Positions 1 through 9,305 of a stretch of DNA of 64,000 nucleotides are shown here, in pieces (position 1 is the stretch's first letter; the number at the start of each line of letters is the position of its first letter). The translations under genes and the position numbers were made by a program. This DNA comes from Shewanella algicola (GTDB lineage Bacteria; Pseudomonadota; Gammaproteobacteria; Enterobacterales; Shewanellaceae). The notes under the pieces were generated by a model, which was not told the origin of the DNA, did no database searches, and was given only the letters and a program-made list of their open reading frames with translations. The stretch is from contig NZ_BMQI01000004.1 of assembly GCF_014648035.1 (NCBI RefSeq), forward strand, positions 62,001 to 126,000, in the 5' to 3' direction.

Positions 1-8
1 AATTAATT

Positions 9-1667
9 ATGCTTTGCCAACTCAGCATTAACAATTTTGCTATCGTACGTTTTTTAGAACTCGACTTTAAAGCCGGCATGACAAGCATCACCGGTGAAAC
101 CGGTGCTGGTAAGTCGATTGCCATCGACGCTCTGGGGTTGTGTTTAGGTAACCGCAGTGATGCTAATACCGTCAGGCCTGGTGCCAGCAAAACAGAAGTC
201 AGCGCTCGCTTTACCCTGCACGATGTACCTTTAGCTAAGCGCTGGCTTGAAGACAATGATCTTGACGCTGAAGATGAATGCATACTGCGCCGCACCATCA
301 ATAGTGATGGCCGGTCTCGTGCCTATATCAATGGCAATCCTGTACCCGTGACACAATTAAAAGCCATTGGCCAGTTGCTCATTGGCATTCACGGGCAGCA
401 CGCCCATCATGCAATGCTCAAAAGCGAGCATCAATTAAATTTGCTCGACAGTTACGCCAACCACAAATTACTCCTTGAGAGTGTTAGTGCCAGTTACCAG
501 CGTTGCAAACAGGTAGAAAACCAACTAAAACAACTTGAACAAGCACAGCATGAGCGTATCTCTCGCCAACAGTTGCTGCAATATCAGGTCGAAGAATTAA
601 ACGAGTTTAACCTAGGCTTAGAAGAGTTTGATGAAATAGAACAAGAGCATAAACGTTTGGCTAATGGCACTGATTTAATTGAGCGTTGCCAGGCGGGTTT
701 GCACTTACTGACCGAAAGCGATGAGGGCAACATTGAATCACTGCTCAATAAAGTGACCAGCATTGCAGACACGTTACAAGGATATGATGACTCGCTTGCG
801 CCCATTAGCACCATGTTAAATGAAGCTTTAATCCAGGTACAAGAAAGTGCCAGTGAAATCGAAAGCTATTTAAGTCGCTTAGAACTCGATCCGGAACATT
901 TTGCCTTTCTTGAAAAACGCTTATCAACCGCAATGCAACTCGCTCGCAAGCATCATGTTAGCCCAGATAAACTCGCATTACACCATCAAGAGTTGGTAAC
1001 TGAGTTGGCTGAGCTTGCTGGGGATGAAAGCAAACTAGATGAAATAAGAATGCAGCTTGAGGCCAGCCAAAAGGCCTATTTAACCAATGCACAAAAGCTC
1101 AGTCAAAGTCGGAGTCGCTACGCCAAAGAGCTCGATAAATTGGTGACTCAATCGATTCATGAGCTCAACATGCCTAAGGGTAAATTTAGTATCCAAGTCA
1201 ATCATGACCCAGCCAATATTTCAGTTAATGGCTGCGACAATATTGAGTTTATGGTAACAACTAACCCTGGCCAACCATTGCAACCCATCTCAAAAGTCGC
1301 TTCAGGCGGTGAATTATCGCGCATAGGTTTAGGCATTCAAGTGATAACCGCTAAAAAAGTCGCCACTCCAACACTGATATTTGATGAAGTAGATGTGGGT
1401 ATTTCAGGCCCGACCGCATCGGTTGTTGGCAGAATGCTCCGTAGCCTCGGTGAGTCGACTCAAGTCTTGTGTGTGACTCACTTACCGCAAGTGGCAGGTA
1501 ATGGCCATCAACACATGTTTGTGAATAAGTTCAATAAAGCTGGCAGTACCGAAACAAGCATGCAGGCATTAGACAAAAAGCAGCGAGTCAAAGAACTGGC
1601 AAGATTATTAGGTGGTGACGTGATTACTGAAAACACTCTAGCTAACGCTCGTGAGTTATTACAATAA
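9..1667 (+). CDS. recN: DNA repair protein RecN
   Basis: SMC-like ATPase of the SOS response that acts on double-strand breaks and holds broken DNA ends during RecA-dependent recombination. The 552-residue protein has the family length. Visible motifs are a Walker A (GETGAGKS, about residues 29-36), a central coiled-coil region rich in Glu/Gln/Leu (about 160-360), an ABC-type signature (SGGELSR, about 430) and a Walker B (LIFDEVDVG, about 455). The ATG at 9 opens the protein directly at the conserved N-terminal beta strand, so the gene looks complete. Any LexA-controlled promoter would lie outside the window. No clear terminator follows before the next gene 67 bases on. Confidence 0.97.
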   Translation: MLCQLSINNFAIVRFLELDFKAGMTSITGETGAGKSIAIDALGLCLGNRSDANTVRPGASKTEVSARFTLHDVPLAKRWLEDNDLDAEDECILRRTINSDGRSRAYINGNPVPVTQLKAIGQLLIGIHGQHAHHAMLKSEHQLNLLDSYANHKLLLESVSASYQRCKQVENQLKQLEQAQHERISRQQLLQYQVEELNEFNLGLEEFDEIEQEHKRLANGTDLIERCQAGLHLLTESDEGNIESLLNKVTSIADTLQGYDDSLAPISTMLNEALIQVQESASEIESYLSRLELDPEHFAFLEKRLSTAMQLARKHHVSPDKLALHHQELVTELAELAGDESKLDEIRMQLEASQKAYLTNAQKLSQSRSRYAKELDKLVTQSIHELNMPKGKFSIQVNHDPANISVNGCDNIEFMVTTNPGQPLQPISKVASGGELSRIGLGIQVITAKKVATPTLIFDEVDVGISGPTASVVGRMLRSLGESTQVLCVTHLPQVAGNGHQHMFVNKFNKAGSTETSMQALDKKQRVKELARLLGGDVITENTLANARELLQ

Positions 1668-1734
1668 AGCTCATCACTTATCAAAAGTTAAGCAACATGT
1701 TACCATTGTGTTAAATGGACTTTGCGAATAAAAA

Positions 1735-2403
1735 ATGATGTTGACGGTGTTAAAAACGATTGGTGTACTGGTTGGGATAATCAGTAGCTTATTGGTATTT
1801 GCTGTTGTTTGCTTAGTGGCAATCAACGCGTCTGACAGAACAAAATCGCCAAATACACTATTAGTTGAAAGCTGGCTAAAGCAACAACCCGTTGTATCGG
1901 ACGCAAACGGGTTTGAATATGCAAAAATTATTGTTAGCACTCCTGAAGATAATGCATCGCTTGAACAAAAATCATTGTTAGCCCTGAGTGCTAACGAGCT
2001 TGAGTTAACACGTGGTTTTAAAACCGCTTGCTATCAAACTGACATCACCACATGTAATCAATTTGTTAATGCTAACGATAATGATATTAATGATGTTATA
2101 GGCGCATACCACGCTCAGATTGAGCAATATAATACATTATTAAACATGCCTTTTTGGCAAGAAAGCGATCAATCTCTGACACTGCTGAAGCAAATCCATT
2201 GGAGTAAGCTTTTTCAACTTAGAGATTTAAGCATACTGGCAGCGATAAAAGGCGTTAACGCAACTGCAAATAAAATAGATATTGATAGCGTAACAGCATT
2301 TTTAGAGAGAGACGCTCACTTTTGGAATAATGTGTATCATTCTTCTCGCTCGTTAATGAACCATAGCATTGCCTATAACATGCTCAAACTACAGATAACT
2401 TAG
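1735..2403 (+). pseudogene. Membrane-anchored hypothetical protein, N-terminal part (frameshifted)
   Basis: I do not recognise the family. Residues 5-30 form one hydrophobic segment (signal anchor), followed by a soluble, probably periplasmic domain. The frame ends at a TAG at 2401-2403, but the overlapping -1 frame is open across that point: from about 2379 it reads through A-K-S-I-T-P-E-N-K and joins, without a stop, the next open frame that ends at 2870. Together they would encode about 378 residues. The likeliest explanation is a one-base insertion between about 2376 and 2401, either a real mutation or a sequencing error. I see no classical -1 slippery heptamer. The start could be the ATG at 1735 or 1738; no strong Shine-Dalgarno sequence is visible. 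Confidence 0.7.
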
Positions 2404-2870
2404 CTAAATCGATTACCCCTGAAAACAAAGAATTTTCGATAAAAATTAGCACCTGGCAATCTCCCTTCGTATTAACTCAAAGCGACTTTAAGCGAATATC
2501 TGCAGGTGAATGGCTTTTTGGTCGAAACATAATGCAACAAATGGAAATAGATGCTCAACAAGAGAGCGTGCCTTTCTACGAGCAATGGTTAGCTAAAATG
2601 TTTATTAAATCCATTGATGATGATAACTTGCGGGCTGAGTATTTCGTTAACATGGCTAAAGAGCCCGTTTCAACAGATTCATCGGTTACGCTTATACAAC
2701 CAGAATATTGCGATAACGACAATAATTTGCTGCAGTTATGGCAATTACGGTACAACCCAATTGGTAAAGTATTAAGCTGCACTTTTTATGAAACAGATCT
2801 TAAGTTGCGCATTGTCAATATGAATAATGAAATAGAACAGCTACGCAGCAAGTTAATAATGACTCAATAG
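2404..2870 (+). pseudogene. Hypothetical protein, C-terminal part of the frameshifted gene
   Basis: This is the continuation of the preceding open frame in the other reading frame. The first ATG in this frame is at 2532, but the frame is open from about 2379. The 44 codons before the ATG read as ordinary protein, with no stop and a composition like the rest, which argues against 2532 being a natural start. No ribosome binding site precedes 2532. The region ends with a Glu/Lys-rich helix-like tail and is followed 20 bases later by an intrinsic terminator. The function is unknown. The presence of a terminator matched to its end suggests the original gene was a single unit from 1735 to 2870. Confidence 0.6.
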
Positions 2871-2888
2871 CAAAAAAAACTAATAATA

Positions 2889-2916
2889 TAAAAGAGCACT
2901 TGGTGCTCTTTTTTAT
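2889..2916 (+). terminator. Rho-independent terminator
   Basis: An AAAGAGCAC stem (2891-2899) pairs with GTGCTCTTT after a TTG-type loop and runs into a T tract. It closes the frameshifted hypothetical gene. Confidence 0.85.
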
Positions 2917-3070
2917 TGTGTAATTACCAATAACCTGAAGTCTGAGTTAGATTAAGTAACCTCAACTCGAAATAATAAACGCCTTTCAAGCATAACAAAT
3001 GACAAATCTGAAAGTGAGTTTGGTTAACGTGCTGATTTTAAATAGTATAAATTCAGCGCTCAACCCAAGC

Positions 3071-3565
3071 TCAGGTTAAATAATAAACCGCTAGCTGCAC
3101 ACCAATTAATGCAAATATACCTGCTAAGACATCGTCTATCATTATCCCAAAACCACCATGGACTTTGGCATCAAGCCAACGAATAGGCCAAGGTTTAATG
3201 ATGTCAAAAAAGCGAAACAATACAAAACCAAGCACTAACCAGACAAAACCTGAAGGCGCTGCGGTCATGGTGATCATTAAGCCAACCACTTCATCCCACA
3301 CTATGGCACCGTGATCATGAACGCCCATGTCTTTTGCTGCTTTGCCACAAATGTAAAAACCAGCAAGCATACAAAGCACAGTGATCAGCAAGTAGGGAGT
3401 TAAACTTAACTGTTGCATTAGTAGCACTAAAGGTACGGCAGCTAGAGTGCCAAAGGTGCCTGGTGCTTTGGCGACTTTACCACTGCCAAAACCTAATGCT
3501 AAAAAATGAATTGGGTTAGCAAGCGACAGTTTGTGCACGAATTTATCTTGGGTCAGTAGTTTCAT
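3071..3565 (-). CDS. pgpA: Phosphatidylglycerophosphatase A
   Basis: Inner-membrane phosphatase that converts phosphatidylglycerophosphate to phosphatidylglycerol. The 164-residue protein has several hydrophobic segments (about 20-40, 45-70, 95-120, 140-162), an N-terminal GSGKVAKAPGTFGTL motif typical of PgpA (about 27-41), and acidic conserved stretches (WDEVVG about 91-96; MIDDVLAG about 142-149). It is last in the minus-strand run after thiL, with a 10-base gap, matching the common nusB-thiL-pgpA order. It is probably cotranscribed with thiL. Confidence 0.95.
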   Translation of the reverse strand: MKLLTQDKFVHKLSLANPIHFLALGFGSGKVAKAPGTFGTLAAVPLVLLMQQLSLTPYLLITVLCMLAGFYICGKAAKDMGVHDHGAIVWDEVVGLMITMTAAPSGFVWLVLGFVLFRFFDIIKPWPIRWLDAKVHGGFGIMIDDVLAGIFALIGVQLAVYYLT

Positions 3566-3575
3566 AAGCCGTCAT

Positions 3576-4532
3576 TTAAAAGTGTTCAAAACCACGCGAT
3601 ACCGGAACAAACGGTTCACCATCGTCGACTAATTTGAGTTTATCACCGGCACAAATTTGACCGATTTTAACAAATTTAACCCCAGCATGGATCAATGCTG
3701 TATCAATCGCCCCGCGCTGAGATTCAGGCACAGTAAATAATAACTCGTAATCTTCACCGCCCGTTAATGCATAACTCAGCGCCTCTTCACGGCTTAAGTT
3801 TGCTTTAATGGATGCTGATAACGGGATTTGGCTAACATCGATAATCGCACCCACTTTTGAAGCCTTAAGCACATGCTGAATATCGGATACTAATCCATCG
3901 GACAAATCGATAGCACTGGTGGCTAAGTTTCGTAAAGCTTGCCCTGCTAACACACGTGGCGTGGGATAGTAGTGACGGTTAATCAGGTATTCTTTATCTT
4001 CGGTGTTGACGATTTTAGCACCGCGCAAAATATCTAAACCCAGAGCTGAATCCCCTAACGTGCCGGTGACATAAATCCAATCACCATTGCATGCTCCGCC
4101 GCGAGTCAGTGCACTGCCTTTTATTACCTGGCCATTAATGGTAATGCTAATACAGCGAGGCCCACGCGTAGTGTCGCCACCAATTAATGCAATACCGTAA
4201 TATTCAGCAATTTCAAAGAGGCCATCACTAAAACGTTCGAGCCATTCAGGCTCAACACTGGGTAAAGTGATTGCTAAGGTAAACCACGCAGGCTCTGCCC
4301 CCATTGCAGCTAGGTCTGATAGATTCACAGCCAGTGATTTATAACCTAAAGCATGGGCTGGTATGTCAGCTAAAAAGTGAACGTTTTCGACTAACGTGTC
4401 ACAAGATATTGCAATCGATTTATTTTCTGCCGGATTCACTAAGGCACAATCGTCGCCAATGCTAAGTTCAACATCGCGTCTTTTTTGGCCTTTATTACGG
4501 AAGTAATGTTCGATGAGTTGAAATTCTTTCAC
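3576..4532 (-). CDS. thiL: Thiamine-monophosphate kinase
   Basis: Phosphorylates thiamine monophosphate with ATP to give the cofactor thiamine diphosphate. The 318 residues match the family. The N-terminal SIGDDCALV Mg/ATP-binding segment (about 25-33), the GGDTTRG motif (about 118-124) and the ALTGGEDYELLF segment (about 256-267) are all present. The start at 4532 is a GTG, and no in-frame ATG or strong Shine-Dalgarno sequence lies just upstream. A UUCG-loop terminator separates it from nusB, so thiL-pgpA may be partly uncoupled from ribH-nusB. I see no TPP riboswitch. Confidence 0.96.
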   Translation of the reverse strand: MKEFQLIEHYFRNKGQKRRDVELSIGDDCALVNPAENKSIAISCDTLVENVHFLADIPAHALGYKSLAVNLSDLAAMGAEPAWFTLAITLPSVEPEWLERFSDGLFEIAEYYGIALIGGDTTRGPRCISITINGQVIKGSALTRGGACNGDWIYVTGTLGDSALGLDILRGAKIVNTEDKEYLINRHYYPTPRVLAGQALRNLATSAIDLSDGLVSDIQHVLKASKVGAIIDVSQIPLSASIKANLSREEALSYALTGGEDYELLFTVPESQRGAIDTALIHAGVKFVKIGQICAGDKLKLVDDGEPFVPVSRGFEHF

Positions 4533-4587
4533 ATTCAGTTTGGTACGGAAAACCGACCACCTTAATTTAGAAACAATTAATAGATAT

Positions 4588-4613
4588 GAAAAACGGCATC
4601 CGAAGATACCGTT
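4588..4613 (-). terminator. Terminator with UUCG loop between nusB and thiL
   Basis: Read on the minus strand, AACGGTATC, a TTCG tetraloop and GATGCCGTT (one G-U pair) form a 9-bp stem followed by a T run, directly after the nusB stop codon. Confidence 0.75.
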
Positions 4614-4619
4614 CTGGTG

Positions 4620-5024
4620 TTACTTGTGTTTCACTAATTTATCAAGCAAGCCGTTTACAAATTTGTGACTGTCGTCTGCACCGAATGCTTTTGCTAATTC
4701 GATACCTTCGTTAATGGCCACTTTAAACGGCACATCTTTACGGAAGGTCAACTCGTAAGTTGCCAAACGTACAATGGCTTTCTCTACTGGTGAAACATCT
4801 TCAAAATCACGATCTAAATGTGGCTTTAGTAAATCATCAATCTGTGAGGTTTTAGACGCCACACCTGATAATAATTCACGAAAATAAGCAACATCTACAC
4901 CGTCTGTGTTCTGCTCAGTTAAAAACTCATGTTCTACGTCAGCAACATTATTTTTACTCAACTGCCACGAATAAATGGCTTGAACGGCTAGACGGCGGGC
5001 CTTACGGCGCTCTGAAGGTTTCAT
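4620..5024 (-). CDS. nusB: Transcription antitermination factor NusB
   Basis: RNA-binding all-helical factor that, with NusE (S10), recognises boxA of rRNA operons and supports processive antitermination. The 134-residue length and the start [20 protein letters not shown], the RNA-binding Arg-rich first helix, are typical. The C-terminal [10 protein letters not shown] segment is also conserved. It lies 13 bases downstream of ribH in the usual ribH-nusB pair and is followed by an intrinsic terminator. Confidence 0.97.
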   Translation of the reverse strand: MKPSERRKARRLAVQAIYSWQLSKNNVADVEHEFLTEQNTDGVDVAYFRELLSGVASKTSQIDDLLKPHLDRDFEDVSPVEKAIVRLATYELTFRKDVPFKVAINEGIELAKAFGADDSHKFVNGLLDKLVKHK

Positions 5025-5037
5025 ACTTTTCCTACTA

Positions 5038-5514
5038 TTACAGCTGTTGTTCTAGTTGTTGCAGTACATTAACCATTTCAAGTAAACCAAGGGCAGCTTC
5101 GCCACCTTTGTTACCTGCTTTAGTACCTGAACGCTCAATAGCTTGTTCGATGGTATCGGTTGTTAATACACCAAATGAAACGGGTAGGTCATAGTCTAAA
5201 GCAACTTGAGCTAGACCTTTGTTACATTCACCGGCAACAAAATCAAAATGAGGAGTTCCGCCACGGATCACAGCACCAAGTGCAATGATTCCGTCGAATT
5301 TTCCGCTTGCTGCAACACGTTTTGCTGCAAGTGGCAATTCAACTGCGCCAGGAACACGTACAACAGTAATGTTGTCATCGCTTACCTGACCGAAACGCTT
5401 TAATGTGTCTATTGCACCGTCAAGCAGACTTTCAACTAAAAAACTATTGAATCGCGATATTACGATCGCCACTTTGGCATTTTTCGCTTCGATATTACCT
5501 TGAACTACGTTCAT
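5038..5514 (-). CDS. ribH: 6,7-dimethyl-8-ribityllumazine synthase
   Basis: Condenses 3,4-dihydroxy-2-butanone 4-phosphate with the ribitylamino-uracil intermediate, the penultimate riboflavin step, in a large icosahedral or pentameric shell. The 158 residues match. Substrate-binding stretches are visible: ISRFN (about 19-23), GAVELP (about 57-62), the [12 protein letters not shown] loop with the catalytic His (about 82-93), and GVLT (about 116-119). It belongs to the riboflavin gene set on this strand; a 123-base gap separates it from the upstream ribBX gene. Confidence 0.97.
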   Translation of the reverse strand: MNVVQGNIEAKNAKVAIVISRFNSFLVESLLDGAIDTLKRFGQVSDDNITVVRVPGAVELPLAAKRVAASGKFDGIIALGAVIRGGTPHFDFVAGECNKGLAQVALDYDLPVSFGVLTTDTIEQAIERSGTKAGNKGGEAALGLLEMVNVLQQLEQQL

Positions 5515-5637
5515 TCTATCTTACCTAAATTAGCTAAAGCACCCGGCTCGGGGCAAAAAGAGGCGCTATGATATCACAGCCATTAGCCCTGAGCGCTATG
5601 CAATTAATGAAATTGTTAAATTTACCGACTACTCGAT

Positions 5638-6741
5638 TTATTCACCGATATAGTCAGTGACTTCCAAGCCAAAGCCTGACAGCGAATGATAACGCTTTGG
5701 CGAACTTAATAGGCGCATGGTTGTGACACCTAAACTAGCTAAGATTTGTGAGCCAACACCAACCTGGCGAGACGTACCTTGCCACATTGCTGAAGCTGGC
5801 GACTCACCATTATCTTCAGCTTCAAACGCTTTTACTTTTGCAATTAACTCACTTGGGTGTTCATTATTACCTAATAACACCAATACACCGCCATCGGCAG
5901 CAATTCGTTCCATAGCTTGCTCTAGCGGCCAACTGCGTTTTTGATCGCGCTCAGAATGCAATAAATCGTTAAAGGTGTTTTGTAAATGAACCCGCACCAA
6001 ACAGTTTGGCTTTACTTCACCTTTAACCATCGCGTAGTGAAGTTGATTATCAATCGTGTCTCTAAAAGTAACCATAGTAAATTCACCAAAACGAGTTGGT
6101 AATTTACACGTAGCTTCACGCACAACCGTAGTTTCATTGGTATTACGGTATTCAATAAGATCTGCAATGGTGCCCATCTTAATACCGTGTTTTTCGCTGA
6201 AAATCTCTAAATCTGGGCGACGCGCCATGGTACCGTCTTCATTTAAAATCTCAACAATCACGCCCGATGGTTCACAACCTGCTAAGCGTGCTAAATCGCA
6301 TCCTGCTTCAGTGTGACCCGCGCGCGTTAACACCCCACCTTCTTGAGCCATTAACGGAAAGATGTGTCCTGGCTGCACTAAGTCAGACGCTTTAGCTTTT
6401 TTTGCCACCGCGGCTTGCACTGTTACCGCACGGTCATGGGCTGAAATACCGGTTGTTACTCCTGTAGCCGCTTCAATCGACACAGTAAAGTTAGTTGAAA
6501 ACTGAGCGTTATTATTGGTGACCATTAACGGTAGATTTAATTGAATACAACGTTCTTTGGTCATCGTTTGGCAAATGAGTCCACGTCCATAAGTTGCCAT
6601 AAAATTAATTGCTGCTGGTGTGATTTTGTCAGCGGCTATGATTAAATCGCCTTCATTCTCTCTGTCTTCATCATCCATCAAAATAACCATTTTACCTTGA
6701 CGAATATCTTCAATGATTTCTTCTATGCTATGTAGCGCCAT
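5638..6741 (-). CDS. ribBA: 3,4-dihydroxy-2-butanone-4-phosphate synthase with degenerate GTP cyclohydrolase II domain (RibBX type)
   Basis: Residues 1 to about 200 are a complete RibB domain: [12 protein letters not shown] (about 23-34), the [13 protein letters not shown] stretch (about 143-155) and later acidic residues make the active site that converts ribulose 5-phosphate. Residues about 205-367 align with GTP cyclohydrolase II in their last part (the [15 protein letters not shown] segment). However, the zinc-binding Cys triad region of true RibA is replaced by [17 protein letters not shown], with no cysteine. The second domain is therefore expected to lack cyclohydrolase activity, as known for the RibBX variant in Proteobacteria including Shewanella. 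A separate ribA is expected elsewhere in the genome. The ATG at 6741 has an AAAGG ribosome binding site. Confidence 0.93.
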   Translation of the reverse strand: MALHSIEEIIEDIRQGKMVILMDDEDRENEGDLIIAADKITPAAINFMATYGRGLICQTMTKERCIQLNLPLMVTNNNAQFSTNFTVSIEAATGVTTGISAHDRAVTVQAAVAKKAKASDLVQPGHIFPLMAQEGGVLTRAGHTEAGCDLARLAGCEPSGVIVEILNEDGTMARRPDLEIFSEKHGIKMGTIADLIEYRNTNETTVVREATCKLPTRFGEFTMVTFRDTIDNQLHYAMVKGEVKPNCLVRVHLQNTFNDLLHSERDQKRSWPLEQAMERIAADGGVLVLLGNNEHPSELIAKVKAFEAEDNGESPASAMWQGTSRQVGVGSQILASLGVTTMRLLSSPKRYHSLSGFGLEVTDYIGE

Positions 6742-6805
6742 TGTCAGACCTTTATTTATCGATTTATAGTATTTGAATATGTTGGGTACAACTTTTTATA
6801 CGTCA

Positions 6806-7462
6806 TTAGCGTAAAAAACCAGACTTAGCGAGCAACTCCATTGTCACTCCGGAAGTCGGTTCAGGGTTTGCTTCTGGTTGCATTAACCGCTCTAAATAAC
6901 GGGCGATTAAATCCACTTCAATATTCACGCTATCGCCCACTTTTAACGTCACCAAGGTGGTTTCACCAGCAGTATGAGGCACAATCGTTAACCGAAAACG
7001 CGTTCCATCGACTTCGTTGACGGTTAAACTCACACCATCAATGGTAATCGACCCTTTATGGGCGATATAACGGCTCAGCGACGCCGGCGCAGACAACCAA
7101 AACTCTAACGCCTTGCCTCTATAAGCACACTGCTCCACTTTAGCAATACCATCAACATGACCACTAACCATATGGCCACCTAACCTGGTGGTTGCCGTAA
7201 CGGCTTTTTCAAGGTTGACTTTTTGACCCACTTGGTAACGGTTAAAACCCGTTAGTGCTACCGTTTCAGCCGAAATATCAGCAACATAACCATCTGCTAA
7301 GCTCTCAACTACAGTTAAGCAAACACCATTGGTTGCAATGCTATCGCCCAGTTTAACGTCGGCTAAATCTAACTTTCCACTCGCAACCGTTAGGCGTATA
7401 TCATTACCTTTACGATCAATTTTACGTAATGTGCCAAGGGCTTCGATTATCCCAGTAAACAT
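6806..7462 (-). CDS. ribE: Riboflavin synthase alpha chain
   Basis: Dismutates two lumazine molecules to riboflavin and the pyrimidine intermediate. The 218-residue protein starts MFTGIIEALG, the family signature, and shows the two related beta-barrel halves: N half with GDSIATNGVCLTV (about 39-51) and C half with KGSITIDGVSLTV (about 135-147). It lies between ribD (64 bases upstream) and ribBX (64 bases downstream) on the same strand, consistent with one riboflavin operon. The symbol ribC is used for the same gene in some species. Confidence 0.96.
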   Translation of the reverse strand: MFTGIIEALGTLRKIDRKGNDIRLTVASGKLDLADVKLGDSIATNGVCLTVVESLADGYVADISAETVALTGFNRYQVGQKVNLEKAVTATTRLGGHMVSGHVDGIAKVEQCAYRGKALEFWLSAPASLSRYIAHKGSITIDGVSLTVNEVDGTRFRLTIVPHTAGETTLVTLKVGDSVNIEVDLIARYLERLMQPEANPEPTSGVTMELLAKSGFLR

Positions 7463-7526
7463 AATGACTCACTTTTAACATTGATACTTTGCTGTCGCTC
7501 AGACTTTTAGCCTTAGCAACCAGCAA

Positions 7527-8672
7527 TTAATAGGATTGATTATATCTGAGGATATAACGCTTATCATTGCCAATACTGCGCTCATCAATGAGTTGCAACG
7601 TTGGCGTTTGTTCCATAGAGGTATAATCTGGCAATTGCAACATATTGCGGCCATGACTGCCGAGGATTTTAGGCGCTTGATAAAGCACAATGTCGTCCGC
7701 TAAGTTTTGTGCAACAAATGCGCCCGCTAACGTTGCCCCCGCCTCAACTAATACTGAGTTGGCCGTGTTACCTAAATACGTTAGCAAGGGCAGTAATGGG
7801 ATTCTACCCGACGAATCACACTCTATAACTAAAAATGACACATGCTCAGGAAAAGCCGCTTTAATCTCTGGTGGATAATCGCACCCTGACACCAATAAGA
7901 TCGGGCTTTCAATGGTAAAAAGTTGCTGATTTGCGGTTAATCTTGCTCGGCTATCTAACACCACTCTAAGTGGCTGAAAAATCTCATAAGGGGTATGACG
8001 AGTAGTTAACTCCTCCAATGATTCAAAACGCACATTTAAACTTGGGTCATCGACCAAAACCGTTTCAACACCAGTGATTAATGCACAGTGACTTGCGCGG
8101 TATTTTTGCACATCTGCGCGCGCCGCAATGCCCGTTATCCATTTTGACACACCATTAGATAACGCGGTTTTTCCGTCTAAACTGGCCGCGACTTTTACCG
8201 TCACCCAGGGTAAACCGGTTTTCATCCGCTTCATAAACCCAAGGTTTAATCCATAAGCTTGCTCGGTTAATAAGCCGACATCTACCTCAACTCCCGCCTC
8301 TTTAAGCATGGCAATACCACGACCAGAGACTTCCGGGTTGGCATCGGTTACAGCCACAACCACTCGAGCCACTTTGGCATTAATAAGCCCTAATGCACAC
8401 GGCGGGGTTCGGCCATAATGACTGCATGGCTCTAATGTGACATACGCCGTTGCACCTTGGGCGGATAACCCTTGCTCTTGGACCATCTTAAGCGCGTTAA
8501 CCTCAGCGTGTCCTTGCCCAGCACGTTGATGATACCCTTCACCGATAATCTGCCCCTGCTTGACAATAACGCAACCCACACAAGGATTAGGCCTTGTGGT
8601 ATAGCGGCCTTGTTCTGCCAACATAATGGCTCGGCTCATCATTTCAATATCGACGCTAGACCAATTAGACAT
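7527..8672 (-). CDS. ribD: Bifunctional pyrimidine deaminase/reductase RibD
   Basis: Catalyses the second and third riboflavin steps, deamination and then NADPH-dependent side-chain reduction. The N-terminal deaminase domain shows the zinc ligands in HAEVNAL and PCSHYGRTPPC; the reductase domain begins near residue 150 (TVKVAASLDGKTA). I place the start at the ATG at 8672 (MSNWSS, 381 residues). It has a GAGAG ribosome binding site 7 bases upstream, while the longer in-frame ATG at 8696 has none. It is upstream of ribE and 75 bases downstream of nrdR, the nrdR-ribD pairing common in gammaproteobacteria. Confidence 0.96.
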   Translation of the reverse strand: MSNWSSVDIEMMSRAIMLAEQGRYTTRPNPCVGCVIVKQGQIIGEGYHQRAGQGHAEVNALKMVQEQGLSAQGATAYVTLEPCSHYGRTPPCALGLINAKVARVVVAVTDANPEVSGRGIAMLKEAGVEVDVGLLTEQAYGLNLGFMKRMKTGLPWVTVKVAASLDGKTALSNGVSKWITGIAARADVQKYRASHCALITGVETVLVDDPSLNVRFESLEELTTRHTPYEIFQPLRVVLDSRARLTANQQLFTIESPILLVSGCDYPPEIKAAFPEHVSFLVIECDSSGRIPLLPLLTYLGNTANSVLVEAGATLAGAFVAQNLADDIVLYQAPKILGSHGRNMLQLPDYTSMEQTPTLQLIDERSIGNDKRYILRYNQSY

Positions 8673-8747
8673 GGTTGAACTCTCTTTGAATGCCATAAAG
8701 CATTATTCACATTTATAACGATGGATAATCGTGGCCTGATGTAATGC

Positions 8748-9197
8748 TTATTTTTGTAATTTAGCGATAGCCTCGCCAAATTGAGACACATCTTCAAATG
8801 CACGATAAACCGAAGCAAAGCGAATATAAGCCACTTTATCTAGGCTCATTAATTGCTCCATCATCAAATTACCAATCATTTCAGAGTCGACTTCACGCTC
8901 GCCAGTGGCACGTAAAGTGGATTTAATTTTACTCAGCGCCTGTTCGATTTCATCAATTGATACCGGACGTTTTTCAACAGCACGCAGCATGCCACCGCGC
9001 AGTTTTTCTTCATCAAAGGGTTGTCTGGTGCCATCGCGTTTTATCACCCGAGGCATCACTAACTCAGCGCCTTCAAAGGTCGTAAAACGTTCATGACATT
9101 CGGTACATTCCCGGCGACGACGAACTTGGTGACCGTCGGCCACTAAACGAGAATCGATGACTTTGGTATCGGTCGCGCTACAAAAAGGGCAATGCAT
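8748..9197 (-). CDS. nrdR: Transcriptional repressor NrdR
   Basis: Zinc-ribbon and ATP-cone repressor that senses (d)ATP and shuts down ribonucleotide reductase operons through NrdR boxes. The ATG at 9197 (MHCPFC, 149 residues) is preceded by a perfect AGGAGGT ribosome binding site, which decides against a start 21 bases further upstream. Zinc ligands are in CPFC and CTEC (about residues 3-34); the ATP-cone runs from about 49 to 139 ([16 protein letters not shown] onward). It is located between glyA (upstream, with a terminator between) and ribD. Confidence 0.97.
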   Translation of the reverse strand: MHCPFCSATDTKVIDSRLVADGHQVRRRRECTECHERFTTFEGAELVMPRVIKRDGTRQPFDEEKLRGGMLRAVEKRPVSIDEIEQALSKIKSTLRATGEREVDSEMIGNLMMEQLMSLDKVAYIRFASVYRAFEDVSQFGEAIAKLQK

Positions 9198-9214
9198 TGA
9201 ACCTCCTGCAGAAA

Positions 9215-9243
9215 ACAAAATGGCCGCTAAAATTAGCGGCCAT
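9215..9243 (-). terminator. Terminator downstream of glyA
   Basis: A perfect 9-bp stem TGGCCGCTA/TAGCGGCCA (9221-9242) is followed on the minus strand by ATTTTGTTTT. It separates glyA from nrdR. The T-rich tail abuts the nrdR ribosome binding site. Confidence 0.8.
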
Positions 9244-9305
9244 TAAAGTTTATCCTATTTGTGGCGCAAGGTTAACCTAAACCTCAACGCCAAAAACAAT
9301 CAAGA

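Noticed and set aside
2376..2403. Programmed -1 frameshift site
   Set aside because: No slippery heptamer and no obvious downstream stimulator; a one-base mutation or error is simpler.
5515..5637. Possible FMN riboswitch near the riboflavin genes
   Set aside because: I looked in the gaps before ribD, ribE, ribBX and ribH for the conserved RFN element segments and found none; the gaps are also too short for a full element.
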